This document shows positions 1-4,810 of a stretch of 6,521 bases of DNA, one piece after another. The translations under genes were made by a program, and so were the position numbers. Below the pieces are notes generated by a model, which was not told where the DNA came from, did not search any database, and saw only the letters and a list, made by a program, of their open reading frames with translations. This DNA is from Prosthecobacter debontii (lineage in GTDB: Bacteria; Verrucomicrobiota; Verrucomicrobiia; Verrucomicrobiales; Akkermansiaceae), in contig CAMCYT010000145.1 of NCBI GenBank assembly GCA_945885485.1, positions 1 to 6,521 of the forward strand, in the 5' to 3' direction. Positions within the stretch are counted from its first letter, which is position 1. Every line of letters begins with the position of its first letter.

Positions 1-273
1 GTGATAACTATTATAGGAAAAATGTTCACCCGGTTTGATCACAGGCTGCTGACCCACCACTCCATCGCCCTCCACCACAGTCGTTTCACCTCCGTCTTCA
101 ATCACCACCCACTTTCTGGCACGTATGGTGATCGGCACCACAGAATCATTGAAAATTGAAATGAAATAAACGAAAGGATGTGGCTTATTCGGTGGTGCAT
201 CCAAACTAGGCATGTAAATAACATCATCCACCTTCACACGAAGTTGTTCAAATTCCTTGATGTCATCTTGCAT
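1..273 (-). CDS. apaG: ApaG (DUF525) family protein, 3' end cut off by the window edge
   Basis: The reverse strand reads 91 codons from an ATG at 273 to the window edge with no stop. The protein contains PHPFVYFISIFNDS (about residues 31-44), RKWVV (53-57), VVEGDGVVGQ (66-75) and the PGEHFSYNSY strand (81-90). This is the typical order of the ApaG domain, including its GxGxxG motif (GDGVVG, 69-74). ApaG proteins are single beta-sandwich (fibronectin-III-like) proteins of about 125 residues, so roughly the last quarter is missing here. In enterobacteria ApaG/CorD is linked to cobalt resistance and magnesium efflux, but the biochemical role is not settled. The PSLDAPP wording before the core resembles verrucomicrobial and planctomycete homologues as I recall them. 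No Shine-Dalgarno sequence lies upstream of the ATG. It is divergent from thiD across 41 bases. Family assignment is strong; function here is inference. Confidence 0.9.
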   Translation of the reverse strand, partial: MQDDIKEFEQLRVKVDDVIYMPSLDAPPNKPHPFVYFISIFNDSVVPITIRARKWVVIEDGGETTVVEGDGVVGQQPVIKPGEHFSYNSYH

Positions 274-314
274 GTGGAAACCATTGGAAGCCGGAGGCAA
301 AGAATCAAGAAACA

Positions 315-1151
315 ATGAATCAAATTGAACCATCACCCGAAACCATTCGAGCGATCCTAACGATCGCAGGTTCCGATTGTTCAGCCGGTGCCGGCTTGCA
401 GGCCGATCTGAAAACCTTCCAACACTTCGGCCTCCATGGCCTGACTGCAGTCACTTGTATCGTTTCTGAAACCGCGAATATCGTCCGCAGGGTTGATCCC
501 GTGGATCCTTCCATGTTGCAAGATCAGATCCTCCTCATGCTTGGTTCTTTCCCTCTCGAACTCGTCAAAACCGGAATGCTCGGCTCCGCCAAACACGTCG
601 AAACCGTCGCTGCTATTTTCAAAAACCATCCGCACATCCAACTCGTGATCGATCCCGTGATGATCGCCTCCACAGGCGCGAGCTTGATCGAAGCAGACGC
701 CATCGCAGCATACCGAGAAAAGTTACTTCCCCTCGCCTATCTCATAACCCCGAATCTCCCTGAGGCAGAAACCTTGCTTGGAGAAAAAATCTTATCCGTC
801 GATGAAATGAGCCGCGCCGCAAAAGCACTGTCAGAAACATACCACTGCGCCGTCCTAATCAAAGGCGGTCACTTGCCATCCCCAGACTGCACCGATCTCC
901 TCTACGATGGTAAAACCGAACATCGTTTCACCTCTCCACGACTCGCCGTCAGAGCCTCCCACGGCACGGGCTGCACCCTAGCTGCTGCGATTGCTGCAAA
1001 TCTTGCGAATGGGTATAATCTACCCGACTCGGTTTCGACAGCTAAGGAATTCCTCAATCATTGTTTGAGAACTTCTTACTGTTTTGTGAATCAGAGTGGT
1101 GAGGTAATTGATGCTCTAAATCAATCATCCATCCATCATACAAAGTCTTAG
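315..1151 (+). CDS. thiD: Hydroxymethylpyrimidine/phosphomethylpyrimidine kinase (ThiD)
   Basis: The 278-residue protein carries the full signature of ThiD in the ribokinase-like fold: LTIAGSDCSAGAGLQADLKT (15-34), VKTGML (84-89), VIDPVM (111-116), ITPNLPEAE (144-152), LIKGGH (181-186) and SHGTGCTLAAA (215-225). Cys220 in GTGC is the expected active-site residue and the preceding glycines form the anion hole. ThiD phosphorylates 4-amino-5-hydroxymethyl-2-methylpyrimidine twice to give the pyrophosphate used by thiamine-phosphate synthase in the cytoplasm. Length matches the roughly 266-residue enterobacterial enzymes. The ATG at 315 is the only in-frame start before an upstream stop at 258-260. 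A GGAGG sits at 293-297, 17 bases away, which is too far to be a normal ribosome site. The residue aligned with the substrate-contacting Gln44 of the enterobacterial enzyme appears to be Glu52 (VSETAN in place of VAQNT). A related pyridoxal kinase activity cannot be excluded. No other thi gene or TPP riboswitch is visible nearby. Confidence 0.95.
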   Translation: MNQIEPSPETIRAILTIAGSDCSAGAGLQADLKTFQHFGLHGLTAVTCIVSETANIVRRVDPVDPSMLQDQILLMLGSFPLELVKTGMLGSAKHVETVAAIFKNHPHIQLVIDPVMIASTGASLIEADAIAAYREKLLPLAYLITPNLPEAETLLGEKILSVDEMSRAAKALSETYHCAVLIKGGHLPSPDCTDLLYDGKTEHRFTSPRLAVRASHGTGCTLAAAIAANLANGYNLPDSVSTAKEFLNHCLRTSYCFVNQSGEVIDALNQSSIHHTKS

Positions 1152-1161
1152 CTTCTGTGTC

Positions 1162-1179
1162 TTGCACCGAGCCGTGCAA
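1162..1179. terminator. Small stem-loop after thiD, weak terminator candidate
   Basis: TTGCAC (1162-1167) and GTGCAA (1174-1179) form a perfect 6-base stem with a 6-base loop, starting 10 bases after the thiD stop codon. It lies between the convergent ends of thiD and the minus-strand membrane protein gene. No T-run follows on either strand, so a classical intrinsic terminator is not supported. It could be part of a Rho-dependent or bidirectional end, or chance. Confidence 0.25.
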
Positions 1180-1214
1180 CTGCCGTCAATTTGGACACCA
1201 GAGACTCTATCGAA

Positions 1215-1727
1215 TCATTCCGTCTCCGCTTCTATCTTCCTAAGAAGACGCAAGCAATAGATCAACGGGATCAGTCCAATCAAACCGAAAGAACAATCAA
1301 TCAGCCTCCAGTAAAATGGAATCTCGCGTAGTGAACCACAGATCATGGCGAGCGGAAAAATGGCAATACAAGCAACCATCCCGGCAATGATATTAGGTCG
1401 GCTCAAACGTGGGTGGATCAACGGATGGATAAAAAACATCGCGATCACCAAGTGACCGAAAGCAAGCCAATCTGTCCCATAGGCGATCCAAGGATAGCTG
1501 GCGTAAGTGGCTTCAAGCCCATCACGAATGGTTATTAACCATAGAACCAAACCACTTGGTCCAATATCACTCATCCATCTGGTAAGAATCCTGAGCTCAA
1601 GTAAAAGTGGAAATGCCGTCACACCAGAGAGCACCAAGCCGATGATGAATAACAACATCGAGATGCGGAATTTGAGAATGAGCGAAGGATTCTTCAAGAC
1701 GCCCATCCTCAGTTGAAAAAATCTCAT
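1215..1727 (-). CDS. Conserved membrane protein of unknown function, about four helices
   Basis: With the ATG at 1727 the protein has 170 residues. It shows about four hydrophobic segments, at residues 21-43, 84-103, 112-132 and 143-161, the first preceded by a basic N-terminus (inner side predicted). Polar residues sit in or near the helices: DWLAFGH (86-92), HPLIHP (101-106), REIPFYWRLIDCSFG (134-148). The DWLAFGH and RLIDCSFG wording recalls a conserved hypothetical membrane protein that I have seen in Verrucomicrobia, Planctomycetes and Bacteroidetes, but I cannot name a family or function. The start is uncertain: a GTG at 1736 has an AGG 8 bases upstream, and a third option is ATG at 1706, which directly follows a GAGG. 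It lies about 110 bases downstream of the lipoprotein gene on the same strand and converges on thiD. It is a real gene by its long membrane pattern; its role is unknown. Confidence 0.8.
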   Translation of the reverse strand: MRFFQLRMGVLKNPSLILKFRISMLLFIIGLVLSGVTAFPLLLELRILTRWMSDIGPSGLVLWLITIRDGLEATYASYPWIAYGTDWLAFGHLVIAMFFIHPLIHPRLSRPNIIAGMVACIAIFPLAMICGSLREIPFYWRLIDCSFGLIGLIPLIYCLRLLRKIEAETE

Positions 1728-1801
1728 GTAAAGCACAAGACTTGCCTAATCCTGATGGAGAGTTTCATGCTTACGAAGATAAAAAATAAGCAAGTATTCA
1801 G

Positions 1802-1822
1802 TCGACATTACAACCATGTCGA
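1802..1822. repeat. Perfect 7-base inverted repeat between lipoprotein and membrane protein genes
   Basis: TCGACAT (1802-1808) and ATGTCGA (1816-1822) are perfect inverted copies around a 7-base loop. It lies 17 bases beyond the stop of the Dabb lipoprotein gene in the minus direction. A run of six T on the minus strand follows only some 15 bases later (around 1783-1789), so it is not a textbook terminator. It may be an mRNA 3'-end stem-loop or an operator for the membrane protein gene. Confidence 0.3.
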
Positions 1823-1838
1823 GCCTGCGGTTATCACA

Positions 1839-2219
1839 TCAACGTATGATGTCATAGACTTGGATTTTTTTCGTTAAAGGAAGTAAAACACCTTTAACTT
1901 CCTTCACGTGGCGTGGATCGGATTCGTAGGCATGTAAGGCATCAACATCTTTAAAGCGGATCACTATCCCAATGTCGAATGAATCATCGACCACAGGTCG
2001 CTCACTAGCCAAGGCCGTGCCGTGGTCCAGAATCGTGATGCCTTCGATCACTCTCAAGCGCTCAATGGAGTCAGTAATCTGTTTGCGATCCTTGATATCG
2101 CCGGAATTTTTCTGCCAAAATAGCACCACATGATCCACCGAACCTTTGGGAGCGGGAGGTGCAAGCGTGGCACAAGAACTCAGAATAGCAGCGAACCCAA
2201 GAGCGAGGAGTATTTTCAT
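1839..2219 (-). CDS. Dabb (stress-responsive A/B barrel) domain lipoprotein
   Basis: The ATG at 2219 gives 126 residues with a clear lipoprotein signal, MKILLALGFAAILSSC, the lipobox being L13-S14-S15-C16. A longer frame begins with GTG at 2279, but this would bury the signal peptide, so the 2219 start is chosen. After an Ala/Pro spacer, residues about 29-125 match the Dabb fold (PF07876): VDHVVLFW (29-36), SERPVVDDSFDIGIVIRF (72-89), a helix with HAYESDPRHV (96-105) and the closing VYDIIR. Dabb domains are small dimeric ferredoxin-like barrels. Some plant and bacterial members are enzymes (olivetolic acid cyclase) or stress proteins; most bacterial ones have no known role. The signal implies export and lipid anchoring to the envelope. 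The gene follows parE by 92 bases on the same strand, so read-through is possible. No Shine-Dalgarno sequence is seen. Domain and localisation are well supported; function is unknown. Confidence 0.87.
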   Translation of the reverse strand: MKILLALGFAAILSSCATLAPPAPKGSVDHVVLFWQKNSGDIKDRKQITDSIERLRVIEGITILDHGTALASERPVVDDSFDIGIVIRFKDVDALHAYESDPRHVKEVKGVLLPLTKKIQVYDIIR

Positions 2220-2300
2220 AGTCAGAACAATACCGAACGGAGAATGAAAATATTTCACCGAATACGGCTGATATGACACATAGACTGGCTATTCCCATTC

Positions 2301-2317
2301 GCGTGAATTCCTCACGC
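2301..2317. repeat. 6-base stem-loop overlapping the parE stop codon
   Basis: GCGTGA (2301-2306) and TCACGC (2312-2317) pair perfectly around a 5-base loop, and the right arm contains the parE stop codon (2312-2314). No T-run follows in the minus direction (the sequence continues GAATGGGAATAG), so it is a poor intrinsic terminator. It may mark or protect the 3' end of the parE message, or be chance. Confidence 0.3.
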
Positions 2318-4159
2318 CACTTGCCGATCCACGTCTTCTCTCAAATTCTCGATGATGTATTCCTGTCGGCTCGGGGTGTTTTTACCCATGTAGAAGGCTA
2401 ACAGTTCTTTCACGCCTTTGCCTTCTTCATACTCAACGGGATCCAAGCGCATATCGGGACCGATCATGAATTGAAATTCGTCAGGTGAAATTTCTCCCAG
2501 TCCTTTGAAACGGGTGATCTCTGCAGTTTTACCGAGTTTCGCGATCGCTTTCACGCGTGAATCTTCATCGTAGCAATAGATCGTTTCCTTTTTACTGCGC
2601 ACGCGAAACAGCGGCGTTTGCAAAATGAAAAGATGACCATCACGAATCATCTCGGGGAAAAACTGCAGGAAGAACGTTAGCAACAACAAGCGGATGTGCA
2701 TGCCATCGACATCGGCATCGGTTGCGATGACGACTTTGTTGTAACGCAGCGCTTCGATTCCATCTTCGATGTTTAATGCTGCCTGCAACAGGGCAAACTC
2801 CTCGTTTTCATAAACGATCTTACGTGGCAGTCCATATGTGTTCAGCGGTTTACCGCGGAGCGAGAAAACTGCTTGAGTTTCCACATCGCGACTCTTGGTG
2901 ATCGATCCCGATGCGGAGTCGCCTTCGGTGATGAACAAGGTGCTTTCTTCCCGGCGTTTGTGCTTTGAATCGAAACGAACCCGGCAATCGCGCAATTTTT
3001 TGTTATGCACCTTCGCCTGACGCGCGCGCTCGCGTGCAATTTTCTGAATTCCTTTCAAATCCTTGCGCTCACGCTCTGCGGCCAAGATGCGTTTCTGGAT
3101 CGCCTCGGCCACTTGTGGGTGTTTGTGGAGATAGTTATCCAACGATGATTTGAGGAAATTTAAGATAAAGGTTCTCAGTGATTCGCCTTCAGGAGCAATC
3201 GTAGAGGAACCCAACTTGGTCTTGGTTTGCGATTCGAAAACCGGCTCGATGATACGCACGCAGATCGCAGCTTCGATGCCAGCGCGGATGTCCGATGGAT
3301 CGTATTGTTTTTTGTAAAACCCACGAATCACCTGTACCAACGCTTCACGGAAAGCAGCTAAGTGAGTACCGCCTTGCGAAGTGTTCTGGCCATTGACGAA
3401 AGTGTAGTAATCCTCGCTGCTCTCCGCGCAATGAGTGAAGGCGATTTCAATATCATTACCGATGAGATGAATAGGCGGATAGAGCGCCTCGGTTTCCATT
3501 TCCTCGCGCAATAAATCTAACAAACCATCTTTAGAGCGGAACTTCTTATTATTGAAAATTATGGTGAGCGCCGGATTGAGGTAAGAATAATACCGGCACA
3601 TTTTTTCCACGAACGGATCGCGGAAACGGGTTTTTACCGGAAAGATCGAGCGGTCGATTTCAAACGCCAAACGTGTTCCGTTTACCTCGTTATCCTTGCG
3701 TGGTTTTTTCATATCCACAGTCAGTTGGCCTTTAGAAAACTCAAGAGCTTTAGTTTCACCATCGCGCCATGATTGAATTTCGAAAAAGGATGCCAATGCG
3801 TTCACCGCTTTGATGCCCACCCCGTTCAAGCCAACGGATTTTTTAAATGCCTCACTGTCATACTTCGCTCCAGTGTTAATCTGTGCGGCGCAGTCAAAAA
3901 GCTTTCCGAGTGGAATCCCGCGTCCGAAATCTCGCACCTCAACCCGACCTTCGTCGTCGATCTCGATCTTCACTTCTTTGCCGTGACCCATGATATGCTC
4001 ATCGATCGAGTTATCCACGGCTTCTTTGAGTAAAATATAAATCCCGTCCTCCGGAGCTGATCCATCACCCAGTTTTCCTATATACATTCCGGGGCGAAGC
4101 CGAATGTGCTCGCGCCAGTCCAAACTCTTGATGTCGTCTTCGGTGTATCCTGCAGCCAT
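2312..4159 (-). CDS. parE: DNA topoisomerase IV/gyrase-type subunit B (ParE)
   Basis: The 615-residue protein is a complete type IIA topoisomerase ATPase subunit. The GHKL ATPase region has RLRPGMYIG (20-28), LLKEAVDNSIDE (43-54, with catalytic Glu46 and Mg-binding Asn50), RDFGRGIPLGK (76-86) and the VGLNGVGIKAVNAL lid (109-122). The transducer carries FVNGQNTSQGGTH (254-266) and the QTKTKL loop with Lys313. The TOPRIM domain has FITEGDSASGS (409-419, Glu412) and DADVDG (481-486), the metal-binding acids, and RFKGLGEISPDEF (550-562) follows. It uses ATP to drive DNA strand passage together with the A subunit (ParC), decatenating or relaxing chromosomes in the cytoplasm. The length and wording match the short ParE-like B subunits of Bacteroidetes and Verrucomicrobia rather than the longer enterobacterial GyrB. 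No A-subunit gene is in the window. All key residues are present. The ATG at 4159 lacks a Shine-Dalgarno sequence. It could be annotated gyrB by some pipelines, but the ParE label fits better. Confidence 0.93.
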   Translation of the reverse strand: MAAGYTEDDIKSLDWREHIRLRPGMYIGKLGDGSAPEDGIYILLKEAVDNSIDEHIMGHGKEVKIEIDDEGRVEVRDFGRGIPLGKLFDCAAQINTGAKYDSEAFKKSVGLNGVGIKAVNALASFFEIQSWRDGETKALEFSKGQLTVDMKKPRKDNEVNGTRLAFEIDRSIFPVKTRFRDPFVEKMCRYYSYLNPALTIIFNNKKFRSKDGLLDLLREEMETEALYPPIHLIGNDIEIAFTHCAESSEDYYTFVNGQNTSQGGTHLAAFREALVQVIRGFYKKQYDPSDIRAGIEAAICVRIIEPVFESQTKTKLGSSTIAPEGESLRTFILNFLKSSLDNYLHKHPQVAEAIQKRILAAERERKDLKGIQKIARERARQAKVHNKKLRDCRVRFDSKHKRREESTLFITEGDSASGSITKSRDVETQAVFSLRGKPLNTYGLPRKIVYENEEFALLQAALNIEDGIEALRYNKVVIATDADVDGMHIRLLLLTFFLQFFPEMIRDGHLFILQTPLFRVRSKKETIYCYDEDSRVKAIAKLGKTAEITRFKGLGEISPDEFQFMIGPDMRLDPVEYEEGKGVKELLAFYMGKNTPSRQEYIIENLREDVDRQVA

Positions 4160-4236
4160 AATTACTACGGTTTTCTAAAGTATCCCCCGCACGGGCGCAA
4201 GCACCCAAAATCGAAACCTGAAAATGGGCTGAGATA
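4160..4236 (-). promoter_or_regulatory. Leader and possible promoter of parE
   Basis: This stretch must hold the parE start signals unless transcription comes through the repeats. On the minus strand TTGCGC (4200-4195) and TAGAAA (4177-4172) are 17 bases apart, a weak match to a housekeeping promoter; the predicted start would leave a leader of only a few bases. A CCCG-CA-CGGG mini-palindrome lies at 4186-4195 inside the spacer. The hexamers are poor, so this is only a suggestion. Confidence 0.2.
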
Positions 4237-4242
4237 TCTTAT

Positions 4243-4271
4243 AAAGCCTGAGAAAGGTTCGGGCTTTTTTT
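4243..4271 (+). terminator. Intrinsic-terminator-like hairpin pointing to the plus strand
   Basis: AAAGCCTGA (4243-4251) pairs with TCGGGCTTT (4259-4267) as a 9-base stem with one G-U pair and a 7-base loop, and seven T (4265-4271) run from the base of the stem. On the minus strand the G-U becomes an A-C mismatch and the T-run is short and broken (TTTATAAG), so the plus direction is favoured. No plus-strand gene lies upstream within 3 kb. The right arm overlaps the terminal repeat of the first palindromic element. It may still act weakly as the end of the 5689-4613 minus-strand transcript. Confidence 0.5.
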
Positions 4272-4389
4272 CAAAAATGAGGGAGGAGGAAGAAAGGAGG
4301 CAGGGAGCTGATTCTATGAAAAATGGATATGTTTGGGTTTACCCTCCTCATCTCCATTTCCTCCTCCCGCCCTGTAGAATAAGCCGGAA
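4258..4389. repeat. Palindromic element, copy 1 (132 bases)
   Basis: The ends TTCGGGCTT (4258-4266) and AAGCCGGAA (4381-4389) are inverted copies with one mismatch. Inside, GGGAGGAGGAA (4281-4291) pairs perfectly with TTCCTCCTCCC (4358-4368), and GGAGGCAGGGAG (4296-4307) pairs 8 of 12 with 4344-4355. The central 36 bases (4308-4343) hold GGG-TTTA-CCC. The left arm is an unbroken 22-base purine run (4279-4300). The pattern suggests a miniature inverted-repeat or REP-like element, or a structured RNA. No clear target-site duplication flanks this copy. Confidence 0.7.
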
Positions 4390-4425
4390 CTCATAACCCA
4401 TCTCTCGTATCAGGCCATAGATAGG

Positions 4426-4556
4426 TTCAGGCTTTTTTCAAAAATGAGAGAGGAGGTAGAAAGGAGGCGAGGAGCTGATTCTATGAAAAATGGATATGTT
4501 TGGGTTTTCCCTCCTCTCCTCCATTTCCTCCTCCCTCCCTGTAGAATAAGCCGGAA
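4426..4556. repeat. Palindromic element, copy 2 (131 bases)
   Basis: Ends are TTCAGGCTT (4426-4434) and AAGCCGGAA (4548-4556), again inverted with one mismatch at the same place as copy 1. GAGGAGG (4450-4456) pairs with the CCTCCTC at the base of the right arm, and GGAGGCGAGGAG (4463-4474) pairs 11 of 12 with CTCCTCTCCTCC (4511-4522). So the upper stem is better kept than in copy 1 and the lower stem less so. The core from 4471 to 4507 is identical to copy 1. The plus-strand terminator stem seen at copy 1 is degenerate here (GGCCATAG in place of AGCCTGAG). The right end lies 56 bases beyond the DUF4250 stop. Confidence 0.7.
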
Positions 4557-4612
4557 TTCCCGACGATTTACTCGCTATCAATCGCTCTGCTTTCGCCCTT
4601 CACCCTTCCTTC

Positions 4613-4801
4613 TCACCGAAACTGCCTCTGTTCAGCTTGGTAATCATACCCCGCCGCTTGCAGTTTCTCTATCAATTCCTCCTCAGATATATCATGAGTC
4701 TTAACTAAATCATCGAGCGATTCTGATTGGTTTCGCAACTCGGTATTGACCAAACCGACCAAAAGATGCGGATCCATGCCCTGCCATTTTGAAAAGTCCA
4801 T
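4613..4801 (-). CDS. DUF4250 family small protein
   Basis: The 62-residue protein matches the DUF4250 pattern (PF14056): MDPHLLVGLVNTELRN (9-24), a middle helix LDDLVKTHDIS (29-39), then EEELIEKLQAAGYDYQAEQRQF (40-61). The last part looks like a small helical turn in which a few residues around AAGYDY are usually kept. The family is of about 60 residues, so this is complete. It has no signal peptide and no membrane helix, and is probably cytoplasmic and all-helical. No function is known for the family; a UBA-like or helix-turn-helix-like fold is only a guess. The ATG at 4801 comes 9 bases after the stop of the secreted-protein gene, so the two are probably one operon. Only a weak TAGG precedes the start. 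The tandem palindromes begin shortly after its stop. Confidence 0.82.
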   Translation of the reverse strand: MDFSKWQGMDPHLLVGLVNTELRNQSESLDDLVKTHDISEEELIEKLQAAGYDYQAEQRQFR

Positions 4802-4810
4802 GGGGTCGGC

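Larger units (their letters stand above)
4237..4571. repeat. Tandem duplication, period about 168 bases, two units
   Basis: Two direct copies follow each other with a period of 167-168 bases. Identity is very high from AGGTTC (4255 and 4423) to GGAA (4389 and 4556): by eye about ten substitutions and one missing T. Weaker similarity extends upstream, with TCTTATAAAGCC (4237-4248) against TCGTATCAGGCC (4405-4416), 9 of 12. CTCGTATCA (4404-4412) and CTCGCTATCA (4571-4580) also flank the second unit as an imperfect direct repeat. No transposase or integrase is nearby. This block fills most of the gene-free space between DUF4250 and parE. Confidence 0.8.

Noticed and set aside
274..314. TPP riboswitch for thiD
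   Set aside because: Only 41 bases separate apaG and thiD, too short, and no conserved CUGAGA/ACCUGA-type THI box elements are seen.
320..641. Minus-strand open frames of 64 and 86 codons inside thiD
   Set aside because: They are antisense to a strongly conserved kinase and show no domain pattern of their own.
2071..2298. 75-codon minus-strand frame overlapping the lipoprotein gene
   Set aside because: It is out of frame with the Dabb domain and covers its signal peptide; no family resemblance.
2842..3153. Open frames within parE on both strands (65 and 62 codons)
   Set aside because: They lie wholly inside the well-conserved parE frame and have low-complexity, Arg-rich translations typical of shadow frames.
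4186..4195. CCCG-CA-CGGG mini-palindrome as an operator of parE
   Set aside because: A two-base loop and four-base arms can easily occur by chance; no second half-site is seen.
4106..4396. 96-codon plus-strand frame across the parE start and repeat copy 1
   Set aside because: Its first part is antisense to parE and its last part is the repeat; only the 39-codon repeat part is shared with copy 2, and that looks non-coding.
4237..4571. CRISPR array
   Set aside because: Only two copies, with a unit of about 168 bases and internal palindromes; CRISPR repeats are much shorter and have unique spacers.
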